Positions 1 to 8,153 of a stretch of DNA of 64,000 nucleotides are shown here, piece after piece. A program made the position numbers and the translations under genes. Under the pieces are notes generated by a model. The model made no database searches, was not told where the DNA came from, and saw only the letters and a program-made list of their open reading frames with translations. Positions within the stretch are counted from its first letter, which is position 1, and each line of letters begins with the position of its first letter. Source of the DNA: an uncultured Selenomonadales bacterium (GTDB taxonomy: Bacteria; Bacillota; Negativicutes; Selenomonadales; Selenomonadaceae); NCBI GenBank assembly GCA_900315155.1, contig OMYB01000012.1, positions 1 through 64,000 on the forward strand, given 5' to 3'.

Positions 1-8
1 GGGACATG

Positions 9-106
9 ATGAATCTCCTTTCAATTGGTACCTTCAGTATACCACGAGATTCATTATAAAGGCGGCTGGGATATGTCTTAATTCATGGTGCCATTATAGC
101 GGCTGG
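9..106. repeat. Imperfect hairpin and short direct repeat at window edge
   Basis: Arms ATGAATCTC (9-17) and GAGATTCAT (46-54) are perfectly complementary, with GGTA/TACC nested inside (27-30, 40-43). Immediately after, CATTATAaagGCGGCTGG (52-69) is repeated as CATTATAGCGGCTGG (92-106), the second copy covering the stop codon of the minus-strand gene. No gene was recognised in 1-93. It may be the relic of a local duplication or of an element boundary; no function is claimed. Confidence 0.4.
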
Positions 107-465
107 ACACGTTCAGGATAAAAGCGATAGATATCGCCGTTTGCCAGTAAAGTGTCCATGTGGTCAAGGAAACGAATCCGGTTGCGGATATAGCCATACT
201 GGCGTTTATCCATAGCCTTGAGACTTTTCAAGGTGATTTTGCCGTCGTGGATGCGATTATAGCCTTTGAGGCCGAGAAAGGGGCGTTCCCTGGTAATATG
301 CTGGATGCCGATGAGATGGCAAAAGGCTTCGCGGTAGAAATACACTTTGACGGTTTTGTTGTTCGCCAGGTGGTAAGCAAAGTAACGGTCACAGAGTGCC
401 GAGTTGTAGTAATCTTGCAGTTCCTTCAGCGTGAGCATGGGCAGGAAAACCTCGCAATCGTACAA
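94..465 (-). CDS. PBECR4-like (Barnase/EndoU/ColicinE5/RelE-fold) domain protein
   Basis: A 123-residue protein resembling the PBECR4 family (phage Barnase-EndoU-ColicinE5/D-RelE-like putative nucleases). The recognisable core is residues 26-60: a tyrosine-rich strand followed by NNKTVKVYFYREAFCHLIGI, where the His-Leu-Ile/Leu-Gly segment after a charged strand is typical. The Lys/Arg-rich C-terminal half (KSLKAMDKRQYGYIRNRIRF) fits a nucleic-acid binding surface. The start is TTG at 465 with no visible Shine-Dalgarno. The frame stays open upstream through a hairpin, so the true start is uncertain. Such domains are common in phage and mobile contexts as toxin-like RNases, and the type I restriction remnants next door fit an accessory location. 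Family call is from pattern recognition; nuclease activity is inference. No antitoxin gene is visible beside it. Confidence 0.6.
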   Translation of the reverse strand: MYDCEVFLPMLTLKELQDYYNSALCDRYFAYHLANNKTVKVYFYREAFCHLIGIQHITRERPFLGLKGYNRIHDGKITLKSLKAMDKRQYGYIRNRIRFLDHMDTLLANGDIYRFYPERVQPL

Positions 466-470
466 AATGA

Positions 471-498
471 ATAGGGAGACGCGTGCGCGTCTCCCTAT
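471..498. repeat. Near-perfect palindromic hairpin upstream of PBECR4-like gene
   Basis: Arms ATAGGGAGACGCG (471-483) and CGCGTCTCCCTAT (486-498) are separated by TG. On the minus strand the hairpin lies immediately upstream of the TTG start at 465. It is not followed by a T-run in either direction, so a simple terminator is unlikely. It could be an operator or a structure limiting translation of the toxin-like gene. Confidence 0.6.
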
Positions 499-612
499 GA
501 TGAGCAGCGGTGAATACCCCTACCTTCACCGACGGTCGACTCCGTTGGATATTTAACGTCCCCAACGGAAGGGAAGGCTGCAGCTGCTCGTAGCAACCAT
601 ATCTTTACTTGT

Positions 613-641
613 ATTATACTGAATATAAAGACTAAAAGCAA
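613..641 (-). promoter_or_regulatory. Possible sigma-A promoter for PBECR4-like gene
   Basis: On the minus strand, TTGCTT (636-641) and TATAAT (613-618) are 17 bp apart. Transcription would run toward the PBECR4-like gene with a leader of about 140 nt containing the 471-498 hairpin. The -35 is weak. Confidence 0.35.
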
Positions 642-664
642 ATGAATTTTTTTGGTGGTGACAG

Positions 665-811
665 ATGATGAAACGGGAAAAACGCGTGCCGCGGCGGCGG
701 TTCCGGGAGTTCGCGGCGGCTGGGGGATGGACAGAGGCTCTGCTGGGCAGTGAAGTAGATGAGATTATTGCTGGCGGAGATGTTGATAATTCACTTTTGG
801 TGGAGGTAGGC
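665..811 (+). pseudogene. Remnant of type I restriction specificity subunit (HsdS N-terminus)
   Basis: From ATG 665 or 668 (preceded by GGTGGTGA) the frame encodes about 49 residues that look like the start of an HsdS subunit: a basic leader (KREKRVPRRRFREF), a W-T-E segment, then EIIAGGDVDNSLLVEVGK, the beginning of a target-recognition domain. After about position 811 this frame turns into low-complexity Arg/Ser sequence, while HsdR-like sequence starts in another frame. The gene therefore appears cut off about one eighth of the way in. Recognition is by eye and moderate; the alternative is a chance frame. Confidence 0.4.
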
Positions 812-1065
812 AAAAGCACTATGTTGCAGCTATCCATGACTTCGCGAGCGCCTGGGGGATGCCGGCGGACCTCCTTGAAACGGTCATCTCGCTCTACGAC
901 CCGGCTGTGCCCGACACCATTCCACGCCTCGACGACATCCGCGAAACACTCGACTATGATAAGGCGACCGACAAACACGGTCAGGACTTCTTCGACCATA
1001 GCGGCGCCCTGGAGGAGAGCCTCCCTCAGTGGATTCGCGAAACGCAGGCGAAATACCACGACTGA
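790..1065 (+). pseudogene. Remnant of type I restriction subunit (HsdR C-terminus-like)
   Basis: The frame open from 790 to the stop at 1063-1065 encodes a segment with no initiation codon until 859: KHYVAAIHDFASAWGMPADLL, then a LYDPAVPDTIPRLDDI segment, and an end at QWIRETQAKYHD. This organisation resembles the helical C-terminal tail of HsdR subunits. It is in a different frame from the HsdS-like piece just upstream, and the pieces join near 812, as expected from a deletion within an hsdS-hsdR pair. Any product from ATG 859 would be 68 residues and probably non-functional. The family assignment needs an alignment. Confidence 0.4.
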
Positions 1066-1226
1066 AGCACCAGTTGTGAGTCGAAATCGTCGAGATGGGG
1101 CATTGGTATCATGCGTTTTTTGCAGGATTTTGTAAGTGCTTTGTAGAATTGACTAAGGAAACGTTGATTGCTAAGTGAGTCCTGATTGCCTAAAAACGAC
1201 AACGGATAATTACGGAGGGTGTAGTT

Positions 1227-1994
1227 ATGGCAAAGTATGCGTTTATTACGGGGGCTTCGAGTGGGATTGGCCGGGCTACGGCGTTGGCTTTGGCGGCGAA
1301 GGGATATGATCTCGTCATCGCGAGCCGCAATATGAGCAAGCTGCAGGCGGTCAAGACGGATGTCGAGGCAAAGTGCTCGGTGAGCGTGACGCCGGTGGTG
1401 CTGGATGTCACGGATCCGGCGGCGATTCATGAGGTCACGAAAAAGGTGCTCGCTGATTTTGGCGCGCCGGATGTGCTCGTGAATGACGCCGGGCTCGCAC
1501 GCGGACTGGAGTCCTATGAGAAGTCGCAGGAGCAGGATATCCTCGAGATGATCGATACGAACATCAAGGGACTGTTCCTCGTCACGCATGATTTCCTGCC
1601 GGCCATGGTCGAGCGCAATACGGGGCATATCGTGAACCTCGGCTCCACGGCCGGGCTCTATGCCTATGCCGGTGCTGCCGTCTACTGCGCATCGAAGGCC
1701 GCCGTCAAAACGTTCGGCGATGGCGTCCGCATCGATGTCATCGATACGGATATCAAGGTCACGACCATCCAGCCGGGCATCGTCGAGACGCCGTTCTCCA
1801 CGGTGCGTTTCCACGGGGATAAAGAGCGTGCCGCTGGTGTCTATGCCGGCGTCGAGGCGCTGACCCCGGAGGATATCGCCGACGTCATCGCCTATACGGT
1901 CGGTCAGCCCCGCCGCGTGCAGATCAGCGATGTCGTCATCATGGCGAACCAGCAGGCGACGGGCTTTATGGTCAGCAAACATCCGAAAAAATAA
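1227..1994 (+). CDS. SDR-family NAD(P)-dependent oxidoreductase (YdfG-like)
   Basis: A 255-residue classical short-chain dehydrogenase/reductase. The Rossmann nucleotide-binding motif TGASSGIG is at residues 8-15, and the catalytic Ser140, Tyr153 and Lys157 are present (YCASK). The usual NNAG strand reads NDAG (86-89). The overall sequence resembles the YdfG group of NADP-dependent 3-hydroxy acid/serine dehydrogenases, but the substrate cannot be read from sequence. The start is ATG 1227 with CGGAGGG seven bases upstream. It is monocistronic: a strong terminator follows at 2023-2050 and pepT has its own promoter. Confidence 0.9.
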   Translation: MAKYAFITGASSGIGRATALALAAKGYDLVIASRNMSKLQAVKTDVEAKCSVSVTPVVLDVTDPAAIHEVTKKVLADFGAPDVLVNDAGLARGLESYEKSQEQDILEMIDTNIKGLFLVTHDFLPAMVERNTGHIVNLGSTAGLYAYAGAAVYCASKAAVKTFGDGVRIDVIDTDIKVTTIQPGIVETPFSTVRFHGDKERAAGVYAGVEALTPEDIADVIAYTVGQPRRVQISDVVIMANQQATGFMVSKHPKK

Positions 1995-2022
1995 AGTACG
2001 ATGCTATCGTCGATATCGCATG

Positions 2023-2050
2023 CCGCGCGCTGTTTTGGTGCGCGGTTTTT
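2023..2050 (+). terminator. Rho-independent terminator after SDR gene
   Basis: CCGCGC (2023-2028) pairs with GCGCGG (2040-2045), followed by TTTTT. Confidence 0.8.
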
Positions 2051-2068
2051 GCGTTTGTGCCGCGATGG

Positions 2069-2098
2069 TTTACAGGCATGGTATGGATGCGGTATAAT
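2069..2098 (+). promoter_or_regulatory. Sigma-A promoter for pepT operon
   Basis: TTTACA (2069-2074) and TATAAT (2093-2098) with an 18-bp spacer, 36 bp upstream of the pepT start. Confidence 0.75.
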
Positions 2099-2134
2099 AT
2101 AAGGACGTATGAACGATATAGAGGTGTTTGTTTT

Positions 2135-3385
2135 ATGAAGATCGATCAAGATGTATTAGTCAAGCGCTTTCAGGATTATATTTCGTATAACACGCAGTCG
2201 GATGAGGAGAACGACCAGGTATGGCCGTCGACAGACTGCCAGATGGTCCTCGCGAAGCATATCGCGGAGGAACTGCGCGGCATGGGGCTCGAGGATGTCG
2301 AGCTCGACGAGCATGCGTACATCATGGCGACGCTGCCTGCTAACGGCTGCGATGATGCGCCGGTCGTGGGCTTTATCGCGCATCTCGACACGTCGCCGGA
2401 TGCTTCGGGCGAGCATATCCAGGCGCACATCGTCAAGGACTACGACGGCAAGGATATCGTGCTGAATCAGGAGAAAAACATCGTTTTCTCGACGGAGACG
2501 TTCCCGGAAATCCTGCGCTACAAAGGCCAGGACATCATCATGACCGACGGCACGACGCTGCTCGGTGCCGATGATAAGGCCGGCGTCACGAGCATCATCA
2601 GCGCCGTGGAATACCTGCTCCAGCATCCGGAAATCAAGCACGGCGAGATCCGCATCGGCTTTACGCCGGATGAGGAGACGGGCCGCAGTGCTGCGAAATT
2701 TGACGTTGAGAAATTCGGCGCAGACTTTGCCTACACGGTGGATGGCGGCGAGATCGGCGGCCTGGAGTATGAGAACTTCAATGCGGCCAACCCGGTCATC
2801 ACGTTCCACGGTATCAGCACGCATACGGGCTCGGCAAAGGGCAAGATGAAGAACGCCCTGACGCTCGCGTGCGAGTGGCAGCAGATGCTCCCCGCCGGCG
2901 AGAAACCGGAGTACACGGAGGGCTACGAGGGCTTCTTCCATGTCTATAAACTGGAGGGTGGCTGCGAGAAAGCCGTCATGCACATGCTCGTGCGCGATCA
3001 CGACAAGGCGAAGTTCGAAGCGCGCAAGGCCACGCTCGACAAGATGGCTGCCTTCTTCAACGACCGCTACGGTGCAGGTACGGTGGAAATCGAACCGCAT
3101 GATGTCTACTACAACATGCTCGAGAAAATCGAGGATGGCAATATGTACGTCGTTGAGCTCGCGAAGCAGGCGATGGAAAGCCTCGGCATCCAGCCGGATA
3201 TCCAGCCGATCCGCGGCGGTACGGACGGTGCACAGCTTTCGTTCCGCGGCCTGCCGTGCCCGAATATCTTCACGGGCGGTGCAAATTTCCACGGACGGTT
3301 CGAGTATCTGCCGGTGCAGTCCCTGCAGGCCGCCGCGAACACGGTGCTTGCCATCATGGAGCTGGCCGGTAAACGGAAAAAGTAA
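2135..3385 (+). CDS. pepT: Peptidase T (tripeptide aminopeptidase)
   Basis: A cytoplasmic M20-family zinc aminopeptidase that removes the N-terminal residue from tripeptides. With the start at ATG 2135 (GAGG nearby, just after the promoter) it is 416 residues, the normal PepT length. Family signatures include GFIAHLDTSPD with the first metal ligand, the TDGTTLLGADDKAG metal-bridging motif, and PDEETGRS with the catalytic glutamate. The C-terminal IRGGTDGAQLSFRGLPCPN segment is characteristic. An upstream in-frame ATG at 2057 lies before the -35 box and is not used. It heads a run with def and fmt. Confidence 0.95.
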   Translation: MKIDQDVLVKRFQDYISYNTQSDEENDQVWPSTDCQMVLAKHIAEELRGMGLEDVELDEHAYIMATLPANGCDDAPVVGFIAHLDTSPDASGEHIQAHIVKDYDGKDIVLNQEKNIVFSTETFPEILRYKGQDIIMTDGTTLLGADDKAGVTSIISAVEYLLQHPEIKHGEIRIGFTPDEETGRSAAKFDVEKFGADFAYTVDGGEIGGLEYENFNAANPVITFHGISTHTGSAKGKMKNALTLACEWQQMLPAGEKPEYTEGYEGFFHVYKLEGGCEKAVMHMLVRDHDKAKFEARKATLDKMAAFFNDRYGAGTVEIEPHDVYYNMLEKIEDGNMYVVELAKQAMESLGIQPDIQPIRGGTDGAQLSFRGLPCPNIFTGGANFHGRFEYLPVQSLQAAANTVLAIMELAGKRKK

Positions 3386-3401
3386 GGAGAACGGATAACA
3401 T

Positions 3402-3869
3402 ATGGCATTACTGGACGTCCGCAAGGCTGGCGACCCCGTGCTGAAAGAGGTCTGCAAGCCGGTGGAGAAGATCGACAAGAATCTCAAGAAACTGCTCGAC
3501 GATATGGCCGATACGATGTACGAGAACGACGGCGTCGGCATTGCGGCGCCGCAGGTCGGCGTTGACATCCGGGCCATCGTCATAGACTGTCAGGATGATC
3601 ACGGTCTCATCGAGCTTATCAACCCGGTCATCACGTTCCGCGAGGGCAGTGAGGTCGATACCGAGGGGTGTCTCTCTGTGCCGAACATTTTCGGCGAGGT
3701 GGAGCGCGCAGCCCGGGTAAAGGTGGAGTTCCTGAACCGCCGCGGCAAAAAGCAGCACCTCACGGCGACAGGCCTTTTGGCGCGCTGCATCCAGCATGAG
3801 TGCGATCACCTGGAGGGTCAGCTCTTCATCGATATCGCGCAGAGCATCCACAGGGGGAAGGACGATTGA
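3402..3869 (+). CDS. def: Peptide deformylase
   Basis: Removes the N-terminal formyl group from nascent proteins. The 155-residue protein carries the three PDF motifs: GVGIAAPQVG (from residue 44), EGCLSVP with metal ligand Cys90, and QHECDH with His132 and His136 as ligands and Glu133 as catalytic base. The start ATG 3402 has AAGGAG upstream. Its stop codon overlaps the fmt start, a common def-fmt pairing that couples formylation and deformylation of initiator methionine. Confidence 0.97.
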   Translation: MALLDVRKAGDPVLKEVCKPVEKIDKNLKKLLDDMADTMYENDGVGIAAPQVGVDIRAIVIDCQDDHGLIELINPVITFREGSEVDTEGCLSVPNIFGEVERAARVKVEFLNRRGKKQHLTATGLLARCIQHECDHLEGQLFIDIAQSIHRGKDD

Positions 3870-4813
3870 AAAAGTTCCGTGTGATTTTCATGGGGACGCC
3901 GGAGTTCGCTGTTCCGTGCCTTGCGGCGCTGCATGCGTCGTGCGAGGTGCTCGGCGTCGTGACGCAGCCGGATAAGCCGCGCGGCCGTGGCAAGAAGCTC
4001 ATACCGACGCCGGTCAAGGCGTGGGCGGCAGAGCATGGCCTGCCCGTATGGCAGCCGGAAAAGGTCAAGACGGAGACATTCACGTCGTTTCTCGAGGAGC
4101 AGAAGCCCGACCTTATCGTGGTCGTGGCTTTTGGCCAGATCCTCTCACAGCGTATCCTCGATATCCCGCCGTACGGATGCATCAACGTGCATGCATCGCT
4201 GCTGCCGCGCTACCGCGGTGCCGCGCCGATGCAGTGGTGCGTCATCAACGGTGAGAACAAGACCGGCGTTACGACGATGTTCATGGACGCAGGCCTCGAT
4301 ACGGGCGACATGCTGCTGAAAGCAGAGTTTCCGATCGGGGAGGATACGACGCTCGAGGAGGTCCACGACGGCCTCATGGGCATGGGGGCAAAGCTCCTCA
4401 TGGAGACGCTCGAAGCACTCTCCGATGGCACACTCGAGCGTCACCCGCAGGAGGGCGAGTCGAACTATGCCCCGATGCTCACGAAGGAGACGGGGCATAT
4501 CGACTGGAGCAAGCCGGCGGAGGAGATTCACAATCTCGTGCGCGGCCTGAATTCTTGGCCGGGTGCATATACGTACCTCAATGGTCAGAAGTTCAAGATC
4601 TGGCGCACGAAGGTGACGGAGAAAGCGGCGCAGGCTGCCCCGGGTACGATTCTCACGGCGGACAAGGCAGACGGCCTGCGCGTCGCTGCGGGAGACAAGG
4701 TGCTCCAGATTCTCGAGCTGCAGGCTCCGGGCAAGAAGAAGATGGCGGCGGCCGATTATCTGAATGGTCACGGCATCGAGCTTCCGGCGGTTTTTGACGT
4801 GGCAGCGGAGTGA
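3866..4813 (+). CDS. fmt: Methionyl-tRNA formyltransferase
   Basis: Transfers the formyl group from 10-formyl-THF to Met-tRNAfMet. The N-terminal Rossmann domain opens VIFMGTPEFAVPCL. The catalytic region is GCINVHASLLPRYRGAAPMQW, and TGVTTMFMDAGLDTGDML follows. The C-terminal oligonucleotide-binding domain is present, giving 315 residues, the expected length. I chose TTG 3866, which overlaps the def stop (3867-3869) and follows AGGGGGAAGG at the right distance. Longer readings from 3800 are out of context within def. Confidence 0.95.
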   Translation: MKKFRVIFMGTPEFAVPCLAALHASCEVLGVVTQPDKPRGRGKKLIPTPVKAWAAEHGLPVWQPEKVKTETFTSFLEEQKPDLIVVVAFGQILSQRILDIPPYGCINVHASLLPRYRGAAPMQWCVINGENKTGVTTMFMDAGLDTGDMLLKAEFPIGEDTTLEEVHDGLMGMGAKLLMETLEALSDGTLERHPQEGESNYAPMLTKETGHIDWSKPAEEIHNLVRGLNSWPGAYTYLNGQKFKIWRTKVTEKAAQAAPGTILTADKADGLRVAAGDKVLQILELQAPGKKKMAAADYLNGHGIELPAVFDVAAE

Positions 4814-4859
4814 TTTCCAATAGGGTTTCCATCTTTTAGCGGAGGCAATATAAAAACCG

Positions 4860-5711
4860 ATGCAGGAAAAGAAAAAATTCGTAGTACCGGGGCGGCCGAA
4901 AAAGCGGCTGTTCCTCGGTTTGATTTTGGGTACGACGGTCATCTGGGCCGTCGTGCTCTATGCTTTATGGTATATTATGGCACCGGGGCTTGCGGGCATG
5001 GCATCCTGGCTGCCCTCTGTTGTGGGTGGCGTGTTTGCCCTGCTCGTGGCACTGGTGCTGCTCGGTATCCTGAATATCGTGCTGGCCATCAACAACCTGC
5101 CCTTTCTCGGCGTGTTCCAGAAGCAGTCTTACCAGCTCATCAATGCGCTGTTTCCCTGGGCGGTGCGCCTCGGCAAGCCGTTCGGCATCAGCAGGCGCAA
5201 GCTGGAGGGCTCGTTTATCGCCGTGAGCAATGTGCTGTTCAACCGGCGCCATATCCGCGTGCCGGCGGACCGGCTGCTTGTCGTGACGCCGCACTGCCTG
5301 CAGCTCGCTACGTGCCCGCGCAAGATCACGCGCGATCCGCACAACTGTCAGCAGTGCGGCGGCTGCGATATCGGCGCACTCGTGAAGATGGCGGATGAGA
5401 TGGGATTCCATTTCTACGTTGCGACGGGCGGCACGCTCGCGCGGCAGATCGTCTACACGACGAAACCGCAGGCTGTGCTCGCCATCGCCTGTGAGCGCGA
5501 TCTCATGAGCGGCATTCAGGATGTGTATCCGCTGCCGGCCGTGGGCGTCATGAATATCCGCCCGAACGGGCCCTGTTTTAACACGCATGTCGATATCGAG
5601 GCCGTGCGCCGGGAACTGCAGAGCATCATCATCCCGGGCACGGAGCACAATGCCGCAGGGCGTAACGAGGCTATCCTCGGACCGATGAAAGGGAAAGATG
5701 ACGATGATTGA
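4860..5711 (+). CDS. DUF116 domain-containing membrane protein
   Basis: A 283-residue protein of the DUF116 family. It has two N-terminal hydrophobic segments (roughly residues 17-42 and 48-70) and then a cytoplasmic domain with a conserved cysteine cluster in CPRKITRDPHNCQQCGGCDIG (about 158-178), which looks like a metal or Fe-S site. A second block, AIACERDLMSGI, carries another Cys. Function is unknown. The gene lies between fmt and rsmB, overlapping rsmB by 14 nt, so it is probably co-translated with translation and RNA-modification genes. Confidence 0.85.
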   Translation: MQEKKKFVVPGRPKKRLFLGLILGTTVIWAVVLYALWYIMAPGLAGMASWLPSVVGGVFALLVALVLLGILNIVLAINNLPFLGVFQKQSYQLINALFPWAVRLGKPFGISRRKLEGSFIAVSNVLFNRRHIRVPADRLLVVTPHCLQLATCPRKITRDPHNCQQCGGCDIGALVKMADEMGFHFYVATGGTLARQIVYTTKPQAVLAIACERDLMSGIQDVYPLPAVGVMNIRPNGPCFNTHVDIEAVRRELQSIIIPGTEHNAAGRNEAILGPMKGKDDDD

Positions 5712-7047
5712 CCAGGCACGCGAGACAGCGGTGCAAATCCTGTATGAAGTGCATGAGAAGGGCGCCTACGCCAATGTGGCACTCGCGCGTGCGCTGAAAC
5801 AAGGCGATTTCTCTGCGCAGGACCGCCATTTTATCACGGAGCTCGTCTACGGGACGGTCAAGGCGGGGGAGACCATCGACTGGATCCTGCGCCACTATGT
5901 AAACCGGCCAATCCGAAAAATCGAACCGCGCATCCGCGAGATCCTGCGCATGGGGCTGTATCAGATTTTCTATCTCGACAAGGTGCCGGCGTCGGCGGCA
6001 TGCAACACGGCCGTGGATCTCGCGAAGAAAGGCGGGCATCGCGGCGGCTCGGGATTCGTGAACGCCGTGCTGCGCTCCGCCGTGCGCGAGCCAGAAAAGG
6101 CGAAGTTCCCGAATGGCAAAGGTCATGCGACGGAGCATCTGGCACTGGAGAGTTGCCATCCGCAGTGGCTCGTGAAACATTGGGTGAAGTCCCTCGGCTT
6201 CGACGAGGCGGCAAAGCTCTGCGCTTTCGACAACACGGATGCGCCGCTCTGCCTGCGTACGAATACGCTAAAGAATACGCCGGCGGAACTCGCTGCAGCG
6301 CTGAACGATGCGGGCGCATCGTTCGTCCCGTCGAAATGGGTGCCGGAGGGCTTTGTCGTGCAGGAGCACGGCGCCCTCGATGCCCTCGCACCGCTGCAGG
6401 ATGGGCGCTGCCAGGTGCAGGACGAGAGCTCCATGCTCGTCGCGCATGTCGTCGGCCCGCAGCCGGGGGAGACCATCCTCGACTGCTGCGCGGCGCCGGG
6501 CGGCAAGACCACGCATCTCGCGCAGCTCATGGGAAACAAGGGACGCATTGTGGCAGGGGATATCTACGAGCATAAGCTCGACCGCATCCGCGAGAATGCG
6601 GAGCGGCTCGGCATCACGTGCATCGAGCCCGTGATGCTCGATGCGCGCGAAGTCGGGACACGGTACGCAGGACAGATGGACCGCGTGCTCGTCGACGCAC
6701 CGTGCTCAGGGCTCGGCGTCCTGCGCCGCAAGCCGGATGCGCGGTGGAACAAGTCCCTCGATGAGCTGAAGCAGCTGCCGCCGCTGCAGGGGGAGATTCT
6801 CGCCAGTGCGGCAGCTGCCGTAAAGCCGGGCGGCGTACTCGTATACAGCACCTGCACGGTTGAGAAGAGCGAGAATCAGGAGGTCGTCGAGGCCTTCCTC
6901 GCTGCCCATCCGGAATTCACACTCGAAAAAACGGGCTCGTTCCTGCCGATGGCGGGGGCACATGCCGCAGACGCGATGGTGCAGCTCTATCCGCAGCGCG
7001 ATGGTACGGATGGTTTCTTCATCGCGCGCATGAAGCGGAACGTATAA
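5698..7047 (+). CDS. rsmB: 16S rRNA (cytosine-967 C5) methyltransferase
   Basis: SAM-dependent m5C methyltransferase of the NOL1/NOP2/Sun family. The N-terminal NusB-like RNA-binding domain (about residues 1-140, ARETAVQILYEVHEKGAYAN) is followed by the Rossmann catalytic domain with the SAM motif LDCCAAPGGKTTH, then VDAPCSGLGVLRRKPD and YSTCTVEKSEN, which carry the two functional cysteines. At 449 residues it is full length. The start is ATG 5698 or 5704 (ATGACGATG) inside the end of the DUF116 gene. Confidence 0.95.
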   Translation: MTMIDQARETAVQILYEVHEKGAYANVALARALKQGDFSAQDRHFITELVYGTVKAGETIDWILRHYVNRPIRKIEPRIREILRMGLYQIFYLDKVPASAACNTAVDLAKKGGHRGGSGFVNAVLRSAVREPEKAKFPNGKGHATEHLALESCHPQWLVKHWVKSLGFDEAAKLCAFDNTDAPLCLRTNTLKNTPAELAAALNDAGASFVPSKWVPEGFVVQEHGALDALAPLQDGRCQVQDESSMLVAHVVGPQPGETILDCCAAPGGKTTHLAQLMGNKGRIVAGDIYEHKLDRIRENAERLGITCIEPVMLDAREVGTRYAGQMDRVLVDAPCSGLGVLRRKPDARWNKSLDELKQLPPLQGEILASAAAAVKPGGVLVYSTCTVEKSENQEVVEAFLAAHPEFTLEKTGSFLPMAGAHAADAMVQLYPQRDGTDGFFIARMKRNV

Positions 7048-7060
7048 ACAGGAGAACAAT

Positions 7061-8128
7061 ATGGAAAAGTTACCGAATATCTTCGGCTGCACGACAGAAG
7101 AATTACAGGAACTTTTAGTACCCTATAAAGTGCCGAAATACCGCGCCAAGCAGATCGCGGAGTGGATGTACCAGAAAGGGGCGCACGACTTCGGGGCGAT
7201 GACGAATCTGCCGAAGCAGCTGCGTGCGGAACTTTCGGAGCATTTCGCGATTCACCAGCCCGTCTGCCAGGACCGGCTTGACTCGGCGGATGGAAAGACA
7301 TCGAAATTCCTGCTCGCCTTCGCTGATGGCACGGCCGTGGAGTCGGTGCTCATGCGCCAGCCCTATGGCAACAGCATCTGTGTCTCGACGCAGGCGGGAT
7401 GCAATATGGGCTGCGCCTTCTGCGCCTCGACGGTGCATGGCATGGCACGCGACCTCACGAAGGGCGAGATGCTCGCGCAGGCCATCTATATCAACGATAT
7501 GCTGCGCGCGGAGGATGGCGGCAAGGTCGATATGATGGTGCTCATGGGCTCGGGGGAGCCTCTCATGAACTACGATAACGTCATCGCGTTCCTGCATCTC
7601 ATCCACGAGCCTTATGTGCTCGGCATGGGATACCGCAACATCACGCTTTCGACGTCGGGCATCGTGCCGAATATTTACCTGCTCGCCGATGAAGGCATGC
7701 CGATCTCGCTGTCCGTTTCTCTGCATGCACCGAATCCGGAGCTGCGCTCGCAGCTCATGCCGATCAACCGCAAGTATCCCCTCGCGGATGTCGTCGCGGC
7801 CGCGCAGCACTATGCGGAAAAGACGGGACGCCGCGTCACGTATGAGTACATCCTCATCGACCACATGAATGATGGCGAGGAGCAGGCACGCGAGCTCGTG
7901 CAGCTGCTCAAGGGAAGCCTCTGCAGCGTGAACCTGATTCCCATCAACCCCGTCAAGGAGAGGAACCTCCTGCGCCCGAGCAAAGCTCGCATCGACTGGT
8001 TCGAGCATTTCCTCCAGCAGCACCACGTGAACGTCACGGTGCGCCGCGAGATGGGCACGGATATCCAGGCGGCCTGCGGGCAGCTGCGTAACAAGCACTG
8101 GCAGGAGAAAAAGCAGGATAAAGCTTAA
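7061..8128 (+). CDS. rlmN: Dual-specificity 23S rRNA A2503/tRNA A37 C2-methyltransferase
   Basis: A radical-SAM methyltransferase of 355 residues. The Fe-S motif CNMGCAFC (CX3CX2C) is in the centre, preceded by the conserved VCVSTQAG-like strand. GSGEPLMNYDNV and ITLSTSGIVP follow as in RlmN. The C-terminal AACGQL segment carries the methyl-accepting cysteine. It lies 13 bp after rsmB with AGGAG upstream and is the last gene of this run; a new promoter is predicted just after it. Confidence 0.96.
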   Translation: MEKLPNIFGCTTEELQELLVPYKVPKYRAKQIAEWMYQKGAHDFGAMTNLPKQLRAELSEHFAIHQPVCQDRLDSADGKTSKFLLAFADGTAVESVLMRQPYGNSICVSTQAGCNMGCAFCASTVHGMARDLTKGEMLAQAIYINDMLRAEDGGKVDMMVLMGSGEPLMNYDNVIAFLHLIHEPYVLGMGYRNITLSTSGIVPNIYLLADEGMPISLSVSLHAPNPELRSQLMPINRKYPLADVVAAAQHYAEKTGRRVTYEYILIDHMNDGEEQARELVQLLKGSLCSVNLIPINPVKERNLLRPSKARIDWFEHFLQQHHVNVTVRREMGTDIQAACGQLRNKHWQEKKQDKA

Positions 8129-8153
8129 AAAGGCAGGGCCTTTCTGCTATAAT
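8125..8153 (+). promoter_or_regulatory. Candidate promoter for the FHA/PASTA-kinase cluster
   Basis: TTAAAA (8125-8130, weak) and TATAAT (8148-8153) are 17 bp apart, overlapping the rlmN stop region. Confidence 0.45.

Noticed and set aside
160-474. 104-codon plus-strand frame opposite the PBECR4-like gene
   Set aside because: No Shine-Dalgarno and no recognisable domain, whereas the minus frame matches a known family.
812-1135. Continuation of the 665 frame to 1135 as a 156-residue protein
   Set aside because: After about 811 it becomes Arg/Ser/Thr low-complexity, while the neighbouring frame carries the protein-like sequence.
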